DNA of 16,813 bases, from NCBI GenBank assembly GCA_046733275.1, contig JBKPOW010000027.1, positions 1 to 16,813 on the forward strand, written 5' to 3'. This DNA is from VRUE01 sp046733275 (GTDB taxonomy: Bacteria; Actinomycetota; Thermoleophilia; Solirubrobacterales; 70-9). The notes under the pieces are model-generated. The model saw only the letters and a program-made list of their open reading frames with translations, searched no databases and was not told the origin of the DNA. Shown piece after piece: positions 7,381-13,877 of the stretch (positions are counted from its first letter, which is position 1; every line of letters begins with the position of its first letter). The translations under genes and the position numbers were made by a program.

Positions 7381-8538
7381 GTGACGGCACAGTCCAGCTC
7401 CAAGGAAGCGATCGCGGACCGGCTTGCGGAGGCGCGCAGGCGCACGTACGAGCTGATCGAGCCGCTCGACGACGCTCAGCTCAACCGAGTTTACTCGCCG
7501 ATCCTCAGCCCACTCGCCTGGGACCTCGGCCACATCGCCAACTTTGAGGAGCTCTGGCTGGTGCAGACCGTGGGCGGGCGCGAGCCGCTGCGCGGCGAGC
7601 TCGGCCGCTTCTACGACGCGATCGAGAACCCGCGCAGGACGCGCGGCGAGCTGCCGATCCTGCGCGACGCCGAGCTGCGCGCCTACCTCGCCGACGTGCG
7701 CGAGCGCACGCTCGAGGTGCTCGAAGAGGTGGAAGTCGGGCCCGAAGCCGACGATCGGCTGCTGTGCGAAGGCTTCGTCTACGAGATGCTGATCGCGCAC
7801 GAGCTGCAGCACCAGGAGACGATGCTGCAGCTGCTGCAGATGGTCGACGGCTACGAGCTTCCCAATGCCAGTGGGGGGTCCCCGGGTATGGGGGGACAGG
7901 TCCGAATCGCAGGTGGGGAGTATGCGATAGGCGCTCCGACCGGTGGTTTCGCCTATGACAACGAGCGGCCCCGGCACGTCGTCGAGCTCGAGCCCTTCGA
8001 GATCGATTGGGAGCCGGTTTCCAACAGCGCCTACATCGCCTATATGGACGAGACCGGGGCTGAGCCGCCGCTCTACTGGGAGCGGGACGGCGGCGATGGT
8101 TGGGTGCACACGGCGAGGGGCGGGAGCGAGCCGATCGAGCCCGACGAGCCCGTGATCCACGTGTCCTGGCACGAGGCCGACGCCTTCGCCCGCTGGGCCG
8201 GCAGGCGCCTCCCCACCGAGCAGGAGTGGGAGGCGGCGGCGACCCTCGGCGCTGAGGCCGCGGGCGCGCTCGGCACCGGCCTCGCTGGGATCGGTCGGGC
8301 CTGGGAGTGGACCGCCTCCGACTTCCTCGCCTACCCGGGCTTCGAGGCCTTCCCCTACCGCGAGTACTCCGAGGCCTTCTTCGGCGACACCTACAAGGTC
8401 CTGCGGGGCGGCTCGTGGGCGACCGCGCGCGAGGTGATGCGCCCTAGCTTCCGCAACTGGGACCTGCCGCAGCGGCGCCAGATCTTCGCCGGCTTCCGCC
8501 TCGCCGGCCCGCGCGGGCGCCAGGAGGGCGGCCGGTGA
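7381..8538 (+). CDS. egtB: Ergothioneine biosynthesis sulfoxide synthase EgtB
   Basis: Non-haem iron enzyme that joins a cysteine donor to trimethylhistidine (hercynine) to make the sulfoxide precursor of ergothioneine. It is 385 aa. The N-terminal DinB-like domain (about 10-155) holds the three iron-binding histidines: H51 in LGHIANFEELW, and H140 and H144 in AHELQHQETM. The C-terminal FGE-sulfatase domain (about 170-378) shows GGEYAIGA, RLPTEQEWE (276-284), LRGGSW (341-346) and RNWDLPQRRQIFAGFRLA (358-375). D361 and R365 sit where the gamma-glutamylcysteine-binding Asp/Arg pair of the mycobacterial enzyme is expected, which suggests that substrate. The GTG at 7381 is the only sensible start in frame; its Shine-Dalgarno is poor. 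The stop overlaps the egtD start. Confidence 0.95.
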   Translation: MTAQSSSKEAIADRLAEARRRTYELIEPLDDAQLNRVYSPILSPLAWDLGHIANFEELWLVQTVGGREPLRGELGRFYDAIENPRRTRGELPILRDAELRAYLADVRERTLEVLEEVEVGPEADDRLLCEGFVYEMLIAHELQHQETMLQLLQMVDGYELPNASGGSPGMGGQVRIAGGEYAIGAPTGGFAYDNERPRHVVELEPFEIDWEPVSNSAYIAYMDETGAEPPLYWERDGGDGWVHTARGGSEPIEPDEPVIHVSWHEADAFARWAGRRLPTEQEWEAAATLGAEAAGALGTGLAGIGRAWEWTASDFLAYPGFEAFPYREYSEAFFGDTYKVLRGGSWATAREVMRPSFRNWDLPQRRQIFAGFRLAGPRGRQEGGR

Positions 8539-9524
8539 ACCCGAACGCCGCCGCCGAGGCGATCGAGATCGAGGTCCACCTGCGCGCCGACGGCGGCGCC
8601 GGCATGGCCCGCGACATCCGCCTCGGCCTCACCGCCCGGCCGAAGGAGCTGGCGCCGAAGTACTTCTACGACGAGCGCGGCTCGCAGCTCTTCGAGCAGA
8701 TCACCGAGCTGCACGAGTACTACCCCACCCGCGCCGAGCGCGAGATCCTCGCGCGGCGCTCGGCCGAGATCGTCGCCGCCGCCGGCAGGCCCGGCACCCT
8801 GGTCGAGCTCGGCTCCGGCTCGGCCGCCAAGACCCGCCACCTGCTGAGCGCGATGCGCGACGCCGGCTGCCTCGCAACCTACGTCCCGGTCGACATCTCC
8901 GAGCAGATCACCCGGCAGACGGCGGAGGCGCTGGTCATCGAGTACCCCGGCCTGGCGGTGCGCGGCCTAGTCTGCGATTTCGAGCACGATCTCGAGCGCA
9001 TCCCCGACGGCGCCGACGGCCGCCTCGTCGCTTTCCTCGGCGGCACGATCGGCAATCTCTACCCGGCGGCCCGGCGCGAGTTCCTCACCCGCATCGCCGC
9101 CCTGCTCGACCCCGGTGACCGCATCCTGCTCGGCACGGACCTGATCAAGGACCGGCGCCGGCTCGAGCTCGCCTACGACGACCCGGCCGGCGTCACCGCC
9201 GAGTTCAACAAGAACGTGCTGCAGGTGCTGAACCGCGAGTTCGGCGGCGACTTCGAGCTCGACCGCTTCGAGCACGTGGCCCGCTACGACGCCGAGGCGG
9301 AGCGCATGGACATCCGCCTGCGCTCGCTCGCCGCGCAGACGGTGCGCCTCGACGGCCTCGACCTGACCGTGCGCTTCGCCGAAGGCGAGGAGATGCGGAC
9401 GGAGATCTCTACCAAGTTCACCCGCGAGAGGCTGGAGGGCATCTACAGGGAGGCGGGACTGCAGCCCGACGGGTGGTTCACCGATCGCGCCGGCGACTAC
9501 GCGCTCTCTTTAGCTTCGGTTTAA
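8535..9524 (+). CDS. egtD: L-histidine N-alpha-methyltransferase EgtD
   Basis: SAM-dependent enzyme that trimethylates histidine to hercynine, the substrate of EgtB. It is 329 aa, the normal size. Visible signatures are PKYFYDERGSQLFEQIT (41-57), EYYPTRAE (61-68), the SAM-binding loop LVELGSGSAAKTR (89-101), YVPVDIS (116-122), FLGGTIGNLYP (167-177), TDLIKDRRRLELAYDD (201-216) and the C-terminal EMRTEISTKF (286-295), whose E and S contact histidine in the known enzyme. It starts at the GTG at 8535 within a GTGA overlap with the egtB stop, with AGGAGG upstream inside egtB, so the two are translationally coupled. egtA, egtC and egtE are not in the window. Confidence 0.96.
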   Translation: MNPNAAAEAIEIEVHLRADGGAGMARDIRLGLTARPKELAPKYFYDERGSQLFEQITELHEYYPTRAEREILARRSAEIVAAAGRPGTLVELGSGSAAKTRHLLSAMRDAGCLATYVPVDISEQITRQTAEALVIEYPGLAVRGLVCDFEHDLERIPDGADGRLVAFLGGTIGNLYPAARREFLTRIAALLDPGDRILLGTDLIKDRRRLELAYDDPAGVTAEFNKNVLQVLNREFGGDFELDRFEHVARYDAEAERMDIRLRSLAAQTVRLDGLDLTVRFAEGEEMRTEISTKFTRERLEGIYREAGLQPDGWFTDRAGDYALSLASV

Positions 9525-9527
9525 AGT
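9522..9527 (+). promoter_or_regulatory. TAAAGT, possible -10 for the HipA-family gene
   Basis: TAAAGT overlaps the TAA stop of egtD in a short AT-rich patch (TTTAGCTTCGGTTTAAAGT). It would place a transcription start near 9534, about 34 nt before the TTG start and upstream of both the GGGAGG and GGAGG ribosome binding sites. Co-transcription with egtBD remains equally possible. Confidence 0.25.
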
Positions 9528-9553
9528 CCTGGACCGTGAATATCGGGAGGAAG

Positions 9554-9571
9554 ATGGAGGAACTGATTTGA
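9554..9571 (+). CDS. Possible 5-codon leader ORF (MEELI) coupled to the HipA-family gene
   Basis: ATG GAG GAA CTG ATT TGA, preceded at 9545-9550 by GGGAGG, ends in a TGA that overlaps the TTG start of the kinase gene (TTGA). The same bases carry the GGAGG (9556-9560) that serves the TTG. It may be a coupling leader peptide or coincidence; the short length makes it uncertain. Confidence 0.2.
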   Translation: MEELI

Positions 9572-10854
9572 GCCTCGACGTCTACCTCTTCGGAGAGCGG
9601 GTTGGGACCCTGTTCCCCGCGGGTGACAACGACTACAGGCTCGCTTACGATCCACAAGTGGTCGAGGCGGTGGGGGCCGGGAAAGCCCTGCTCAGCAACT
9701 CGCTGCCCGCTCGCCCCGAGCCCTACAGCGCCGAGGCGACCCGCTCCTACGTCGAGGGGCTGCTGCCCGAGGGCCAGCGGCGAGCGCGGATCGGCCGCGA
9801 GCTCGACATCGACGAGACCGACGGCTACCTGCTGCTCGCCGAGCTGGGGCAGGACTGCCCCGGGGCTGTCGCCTTCGTCCCGGCCGGGGAGACGCCGCGG
9901 CGCCGCGAGCGGGAGTCGATCGCCTGGCTGAGCGAGGACGAACTGGCCGAAGTGGTGAAGCCGCCCCCGCCGCGGCTCTTCAGCGACGAGCAGCCGCGGC
10001 GGATGCGCTTCGTCCTGCCCGGCCTGCGGCACAAGCTCAGCCTCGTCCGCGACGAGGCCTCTGGGCGCTGGGGCTGGCCCGACGCGGGGACGCCGAGCAC
10101 GCACGTGGTCAAGCCGGAGACCGGCGAATATCCCGAATACGTCGCCAACGAGATGTTCTGCATGACCGTCTGCCGCCAGGTCGGCCTGCCGGTGGCGAAA
10201 GCTTCGGTCGAGGAGATCGCCGGCCGCCGCTGCCTGGTCTCGCCGCGCTACGACCGCGTCGGTGGCGAGGGTGGGCGCGAGGTCCAGCGACTGCACTGCG
10301 AGTCGTTCTGCCAGGCGCTCGGCATCCCGCCCGTCGCCGACGCCGAGAGCGACGAGGCCAGGGCTCCCGGCTGGGCCGAAGCCCGCGGCCTCCTCAGCGC
10401 CGTCAGCCGTGCCGACGAAGTGGTCAACCTGCTCACCGCCGCCTTCTGCAACTACATGCTGGGCAACGGCGACGCGCACGGCAAGAACTTCGTCCTGATC
10501 GACCGAGAAAGGACGACGCTGGCGGCGCCGGAGCGCAAGTGGCGCCTGGCGCCGCTGACCGACATCACCTCGACCGTCGTCTACGACGACCCGGTTCACC
10601 ACGGCCTGGTCATATCCGAGGAGTACCAGGAAACCTCGTACCTGCTCGAACTCGCCGAAGTCTGCGAACGGTGCGAGTTTGACTTCGAAGTGCTGAGGAC
10701 GCTGGCGGCGACGACGGCGAAGCGAGTCGGGATGGCGGTGGAGACGATCGCGACGCGCTCGAAGAAGGAGGGTTGGCACCAGCCGATCGTCGACAAAATC
10801 GTCGAACTGGCAGCCGACCGCTCCTTCGGCCTAGGCGCCGAGGTCGAGTACTAG
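9568..10854 (+). CDS. HipA-family serine/threonine kinase, no HipB partner
   Basis: 428-aa protein of the HipA family, whose members are kinase toxins (E. coli HipA phosphorylates glutamyl-tRNA synthetase) normally neutralised by HipB. The N-terminal couple domain spans about 3-105 (VYLFGERVGTL, LLSNSLPARP, YVEGLLPEG). The kinase part shows PSTHVVKPE (176-184), NEMFCMTVCRQVGLPVA (194-210), a catalytic loop GNGDAHGKNF (299-308) with D302 and N307, and a metal-binding LTDITST with D332. The loop matching the E. coli autophosphorylation site (SIAGAQEK) reads VLPGLRHK, so the serine is replaced by V149. The TTG at 9568 has GGAGG 7 nt upstream and no better start exists in frame. It lies 43 bp after egtD. 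No HipB-like helix-turn-helix gene is adjacent. Confidence 0.9.
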   Translation: MSLDVYLFGERVGTLFPAGDNDYRLAYDPQVVEAVGAGKALLSNSLPARPEPYSAEATRSYVEGLLPEGQRRARIGRELDIDETDGYLLLAELGQDCPGAVAFVPAGETPRRRERESIAWLSEDELAEVVKPPPPRLFSDEQPRRMRFVLPGLRHKLSLVRDEASGRWGWPDAGTPSTHVVKPETGEYPEYVANEMFCMTVCRQVGLPVAKASVEEIAGRRCLVSPRYDRVGGEGGREVQRLHCESFCQALGIPPVADAESDEARAPGWAEARGLLSAVSRADEVVNLLTAAFCNYMLGNGDAHGKNFVLIDRERTTLAAPERKWRLAPLTDITSTVVYDDPVHHGLVISEEYQETSYLLELAEVCERCEFDFEVLRTLAATTAKRVGMAVETIATRSKKEGWHQPIVDKIVELAADRSFGLGAEVEY

Positions 10855-10863
10855 GGGGCGGTC

Positions 10864-10876
10864 CCCGCGGCGCGGG
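10864..10876. terminator. Short GC hairpin between convergent genes
   Basis: CCCGC-GGC-GCGGG is a 5-bp perfect inverted repeat in the 25-bp gap between the stops of the HipA-family gene and the convergent LLM gene. It has no T-tract on either strand, so a bidirectional terminator role is only suggested by position. Confidence 0.2.
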
Positions 10877-10879
10877 TCG

Positions 10880-11809
10880 CTAGGGAGCGAGCGCCTCGAT
10901 CGTCTCGGCGAGCGCGTCGGGGGCGACGATCGGGGTGAGGACGGGCAGGGTGACGCCGCCGGCGACGAAGGCGTCGAGCCGCTCGCGCATCTGCGCGGGC
11001 GTGCCGAAGACGAAGGTGTCCTCGATCAGCTCCCAGGGTGCCGCGGCGGCCGCGGCCTGGCGGTCGCCCGACTCCCAGGCGGCGACCATCGCGTCGATCC
11101 GATCGCCGTAGCCGAGCCAGCGGTAGAAGGCGGCGTAGACCGGCACGGTGACGTAGGAGGAGAACATGAAGCGGGCCAGCGGCTCGACCGCCTCGCGCTC
11201 GCCCGGCAGGCAGAAGAAGCGGCAGAGCAGCTCGAAGCCCTCGGGCGCGTCCTCGAGCTGGGCGGTCACTTTCGGCAGGCCGCCGAGCGGCAGGAAGTTG
11301 GTGAAGGCGCCCTCGGCGCGCCCCACCGCCAGCTCGAGCATCTTGCCGCGCAGGGCGGCGAGCACGATCGGCACCCGCTCCGCCGGCGCCGTTTCCAGCT
11401 TGAAGCCGCTGGCGGTGCGCTCGCCGTCGAGGGCGGTTCGCAGGAACTCCAGCGTCTCGCGCACTTTGCTCAGCGGCCGCTCGAAGGGGATCCCGTTCCA
11501 GCCTTCGACGATGCGGTCCGAGGAGGAGCCGATGCCGAGCACGAAGCGCCCACCCGAGGCGTCGGCCAGCGCCGCCGCCTCCTGCGCGAGCAACGCCGGG
11601 CCGCGCTGGAAGACGCCGACGATGCCGGTCCCCAGCCGCGCCCGCTCGGTCCAGGCGGCGCTCAGCGCCAGCGGCGTGAAGCCGTCCGGGCCGCTCGTCT
11701 CACCGCTCCAGAGGTCGGTGTAGCCGGCCGCCTCGGCGCGCTTGACGAGGTCCTCGTGGGCGTGCAGGGGCGTGCCGGGCAACGGCAAAGTCAGTCCCCA
11801 GCGCTTCAT
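10880..11809 (-). CDS. LLM class F420-dependent oxidoreductase (second copy)
   Basis: Luciferase-like fold protein of 309 aa, only distantly similar to the LLM protein at 2403 and 40 aa shorter. The N-terminus KRWGLTLPLPGTP is the first strand. AEAAGYTDLWSGE (25-37), ASGGRFVLGIGSSSDRIVEG (84-103) and NGIPFERPLSKVRE are family segments, and the C-terminus has FGTPAQMRERLDAFVAGGV. F420 use is predicted from the family; the substrate is unknown. The ATG at 11809 has no Shine-Dalgarno, but TAGGGT ends exactly 7 nt upstream, the spacing expected for a leaderless mRNA. It is divergent from glpX (29-bp gap) and convergent with the HipA-family gene. Confidence 0.9.
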   Translation of the reverse strand: MKRWGLTLPLPGTPLHAHEDLVKRAEAAGYTDLWSGETSGPDGFTPLALSAAWTERARLGTGIVGVFQRGPALLAQEAAALADASGGRFVLGIGSSSDRIVEGWNGIPFERPLSKVRETLEFLRTALDGERTASGFKLETAPAERVPIVLAALRGKMLELAVGRAEGAFTNFLPLGGLPKVTAQLEDAPEGFELLCRFFCLPGEREAVEPLARFMFSSYVTVPVYAAFYRWLGYGDRIDAMVAAWESGDRQAAAAAAPWELIEDTFVFGTPAQMRERLDAFVAGGVTLPVLTPIVAPDALAETIEALAP

Positions 11810-11816
11810 CGCCGCG

Positions 11817-11828
11817 ACCCTATAGCCT
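11817..11828. promoter_or_regulatory. Shared bidirectional -10 region for glpX and LLM gene
   Basis: ACCCTATAGCCT contains the palindrome CTATAG (11820-11825). Read on the + strand it gives TAGCCT, 10 nt before the glpX ATG. Read on the - strand it gives TAGGGT, 7 nt before the LLM ATG. Only 29 bp separate the two starts, so both promoters must share these bases and RNA polymerase could load in only one direction at a time. Confidence 0.5.
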
Positions 11829-11838
11829 CCTGCGCTCG

Positions 11839-12837
11839 ATGGGGGAGACCTCGCCGCAGAAGCCCGACCGCAACCTCGCCCTGGAGCTCGTCCGCGTCAC
11901 CGAGGCGGCGGCGCTGGCCGCCGCCCGCTGGGTCGGCCGGGGCGACAAGATCGCCGCCGACCAGGCGGCGGTCGACGCGATGCGCCACGTCCTCGGCTCG
12001 GTCTCGATGGACGGCGTCGTCGTCATCGGCGAGGGGGAGAAGGACGAGGCGCCGATGCTCTACAACGGCGAGCAGATCGGCGACGGCAGCGCGCCCGTCT
12101 GCGACATCGCCGTCGACCCGCTGGAGGGCACGCGGCTCTGCGCGCTCGGCATGCCCAGCGCCCACGCCGTGATCGCCCTCGCCGAGCGCGGCACGATGTT
12201 CGACCCCGGCCCCTGCGTCTACATGGAGAAGATGGCGGGCGGCGAGGAGATCGCCGACCTGCTCGACCTCGACCGCCCGCTGCCAGAGACGTTGAAGCTG
12301 ATCGCCGAGCGCAAGGGGGGGAGCGTCGGCGACGTCACCGTGGTGATGCTCGACCGCCCTCGCCACGAGGACGCGATGAAGGAGGTGAGGGAGGCGGGTG
12401 GCCGCATCCGCCTGATCACCGACGGCGACGTCTCCGCCGCCCTGCTGGCGGTCAGCGACCGCTCGCCGGTCGACCTGCTCTGGGGGATCGGCGGCACGCC
12501 CGAGGGCGTCCTCTCCGCAGCGGCGCTGAAGTCGATGGGCGGCCAGCTGCTCGGCCGCCTCTGGCCGCGCAACGACGAGGAGCGCAGCGCCGCGGTCGAC
12601 GCGGGCTACGACCTCGACCGGGTCCTCACAGCCAACGACCTCTGCGCGGGGGAGGACGTCTTCTTCTCCGCCAGCGGCGTCACCGACGGCGACGTGCTGC
12701 AGGGCGTCCGCTACCGCGGCGCCGGCGCAAGCACCGAATCGCTGGTGATGCGCTCGCGCTCGGGCACCGTGCGCCGCGTCCAGGCCCGCCACGACCGCGA
12801 CAAGCTACGGGCGGTCATAGGCGAGCGCTACGGCTGA
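11839..12837 (+). CDS. glpX: Class II fructose-1,6-bisphosphatase GlpX
   Basis: Metal-dependent phosphatase that converts fructose-1,6-bisphosphate to fructose-6-phosphate in gluconeogenesis, 332 aa. Signature segments in order: LALELVRVTEAAALAAARWV (13-32), MDGVVVIGEGEKDEAPMLYN (57-76), the metal site DIAVDPLEGT (89-98), LDRPRH (171-176), LITDGDVSAAL (192-202), GIGGTPEGVLSAAALK (216-231) and VTDGDVLQGVR (281-291). DPLEGT replaces the commoner DPVDGTT but keeps the acidic pattern. The start is near-leaderless: TAGCCT ends 10 nt upstream of the ATG and no Shine-Dalgarno is present. It faces the small membrane-protein gene pair, whose stop is 22 bp away. Confidence 0.95.
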   Translation: MGETSPQKPDRNLALELVRVTEAAALAAARWVGRGDKIAADQAAVDAMRHVLGSVSMDGVVVIGEGEKDEAPMLYNGEQIGDGSAPVCDIAVDPLEGTRLCALGMPSAHAVIALAERGTMFDPGPCVYMEKMAGGEEIADLLDLDRPLPETLKLIAERKGGSVGDVTVVMLDRPRHEDAMKEVREAGGRIRLITDGDVSAALLAVSDRSPVDLLWGIGGTPEGVLSAAALKSMGGQLLGRLWPRNDEERSAAVDAGYDLDRVLTANDLCAGEDVFFSASGVTDGDVLQGVRYRGAGASTESLVMRSRSGTVRRVQARHDRDKLRAVIGERYG

Positions 12838-12859
12838 GCGGCCCGACTGGGCAGCCGAG

Positions 12860-13057
12860 TCAGTGCGGCCGGCGTGGTGGAAACATCCGCCTCGTCATCA
12901 CGCCGCCGATCAGACCGGTGCCGATGAGGCCCAAAACAAACAGAAGGGCGGCGAAGTCCGGGCTGACGTCAAAGAGGTTGACAATGAGGCCGATAAGGCT
13001 GGCCAGCCCTACCGTGGCCAGTATCCCAAGCAGAAACGTTTTGTTCACAATCGACAT
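12860..13057 (-). CDS. Small two-helix membrane protein A, unknown function
   Basis: 65-aa protein not recognised as a known family. Two hydrophobic helices (about 8-29 and 34-53) are separated by DVSPDF, with a basic C-terminus (MTRRMFPPRRPH). The ATG at 13057 is chosen because it lies 1 nt after the TAG stop of the gene upstream on the same strand (TAG-C-ATG), typical of termination-reinitiation coupling. A longer version to 13111 would add a serine/arginine-rich stretch lying within that upstream gene. Base composition here is visibly less GC-rich than in the flanking metabolic genes. Confidence 0.55.
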   Translation of the reverse strand: MSIVNKTFLLGILATVGLASLIGLIVNLFDVSPDFAALLFVLGLIGTGLIGGVMTRRMFPPRRPH

Positions 13058-13058
13058 G

Positions 13059-13277
13059 CTAGCTCGTGATCGCGTCGATGACAATGACCGAAGCACCGAA
13101 GAAGACGCCAAGTACCCCGCCCGCGGCGGTTGAACGCTGCAGATTTGGTGGCTCCTCGGAGCTGATCAGGGCCCAGGTCCCAGTCAGGAATCCGCCGACC
13201 GCAATCGCGGCGGCGAGCAGGCCGGTCGCGAGCGCTGTCCGTTCGAGAAACACACCGGCGAGAAGGATCGGAGTCAC
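13059..13277 (-). CDS. Small two-helix membrane protein B, unknown function
   Basis: About 72 aa from the GTG at 13277. Two hydrophobic segments (about 8-39 and 50-69) flank a short polar stretch SSEEPPNLQRST. No family was recognised. The start is uncertain: a GTG at 13253 (giving VFLERTALATG) is an alternative, and a TAGGCT hexamer at 13279-13284 would fit the downstream start better. It is the first gene of a pair with protein A; their stop and start are 1 nt apart, so the two probably act or insert together. The longer in-frame extension upstream has no hydrophobic or protein-like character and overlaps the SnoaL-like gene. Confidence 0.5.
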   Translation of the reverse strand: MTPILLAGVFLERTALATGLLAAAIAVGGFLTGTWALISSEEPPNLQRSTAAGGVLGVFFGASVIVIDAITS

Positions 13278-13339
13278 GAGCCTAGTGTTGCCCGTCCGAA
13301 CGCACGCATGGCGCGTCAAGTCAAAAGCTTCAGCGGCGT

Positions 13340-13354
13340 CTTCGTAATGCGAAG
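13340..13354 (-). terminator. Weak hairpin after the SnoaL-like gene
   Basis: CTTCG-TAATG-CGAAG is a perfect 5-bp stem with a 5-nt loop starting 7 nt beyond the SnoaL-like stop on the minus strand. There is no adjacent T-run (the nearest is about 14 nt further on), so termination is uncertain. The rest of the 83-bp gap 13278-13360 shows nothing else clear. Confidence 0.2.
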
Positions 13355-13360
13355 CGCAAT

Positions 13361-13795
13361 TCAGTCCAGTAGGCCGACCTGGCGCAGGATCGAGACGGAG
13401 TCCGAGTAGACGTCCTTGCGCTTGACCAGGCCGTCCTCGAAAGGGATCGAGTCGATCCCGTCCCAGCTGATCGTCCTGCCGGTCGGCCGCGCCTCGAGGT
13501 CGCCGCGGCGCATCACGTTGGAATGCATCGCGGTCGCCGTCCACTCCTGCACGACGAGCCCCTCCCGAACGTAGAGCCGCCGCGTCTCGAAGCGCAGGTC
13601 GGGCCAGGTGGCGAAGATCGAGGCGATGTGCGCCCGCACCCCCTCACCCGTCGCCGACTCCCCCGCGGTGTGGTTGGCGAAGACCATGTCCGGGGCGTGC
13701 ATCGCCACGATCGCGTCGAGGTCCTGCGCGTTCCAGGCGTCGTTGTAGCGCCCGATCGCCTCGGTCAGTGCGTCGATCGAGTCCGCCTCGCTCAT
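13361..13795 (-). CDS. SnoaL-like / NTF2-fold protein
   Basis: 144-aa protein of the NTF2-like fold, SnoaL/ester cyclase type. The N-terminal helix pattern IGRYNDAWNAQDLDAIVAMH (14-33) followed by APDMVFANH, then GVRAHIASIFATWPDLRFE (52-70) and IDSIPFEDGLVKRKDVYSD (113-131), is typical of the family. Members range from polyketide cyclases and delta-isomerases to proteins of unknown function, so no reaction can be given. The ATG at 13795 has TAGAGT 6 nt upstream (13802-13807), consistent with a leaderless start. It is divergent from the DUF262 fusion gene, with an 82-bp gap. Confidence 0.85.
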   Translation of the reverse strand: MSEADSIDALTEAIGRYNDAWNAQDLDAIVAMHAPDMVFANHTAGESATGEGVRAHIASIFATWPDLRFETRRLYVREGLVVQEWTATAMHSNVMRRGDLEARPTGRTISWDGIDSIPFEDGLVKRKDVYSDSVSILRQVGLLD

Positions 13796-13801
13796 CCCGC
13801 C

Positions 13802-13807
13802 ACTCTA
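13802..13807 (-). promoter_or_regulatory. TAGAGT -10 element of the SnoaL-like gene
   Basis: On the minus strand TAGAGT is followed by GGCGGG and the ATG at 13795. The 6-nt spacing puts the expected transcription start at the initiation codon. Confidence 0.4.
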
Positions 13808-13840
13808 TGCCGGTGGCGGCAAATCGGCAATGTCGGGGAA

Positions 13841-13855
13841 ATTTGCTCAGCAAAT
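13841..13855. promoter_or_regulatory. Perfect inverted repeat, operator candidate
   Basis: ATTTGCT-C-AGCAAAT is a perfect 7-bp inverted repeat around a single base. It is AT-rich in a GC-rich region and abuts the TATGAT (13855-13860) proposed as the -10 of the DUF262 fusion gene, so a bound protein would block the promoter. Related half-sites GGCAAAT (13818-13824) and GGCAATG (13826-13832) lie just upstream. The binding protein is unknown. Confidence 0.55.
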
Positions 13856-13860
13856 ATGAT
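13855..13860 (+). promoter_or_regulatory. TATGAT -10 element of the DUF262 fusion gene
   Basis: TATGAT is close to the TATAAT consensus and lies 17 nt before the ATG at 13878. No clear -35 was seen at the correct distance. The inverted repeat at 13841-13855 overlaps its first base. Confidence 0.45.
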
Positions 13861-13877
13861 CGCGAGGGCTTCGAACA

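Noticed and set aside
12838..12859. Possible terminator hairpin CGGCCC...GGGCAGCCG after glpX
   Set aside because: The stem is short and needs a bulge, and no T-tract follows; not strong enough to annotate.
13297..13320. TTGACTTGACG on the minus strand as a -35 box for the membrane pair
   Set aside because: It is about 29 bp from TAGGCT, too far for a normal sigma factor spacing.
13059..13544. Longer 161-codon version of small membrane protein B
   Set aside because: The added N-terminus lies antisense-like over the SnoaL-like gene on the same strand in another frame, and has no protein-like features.
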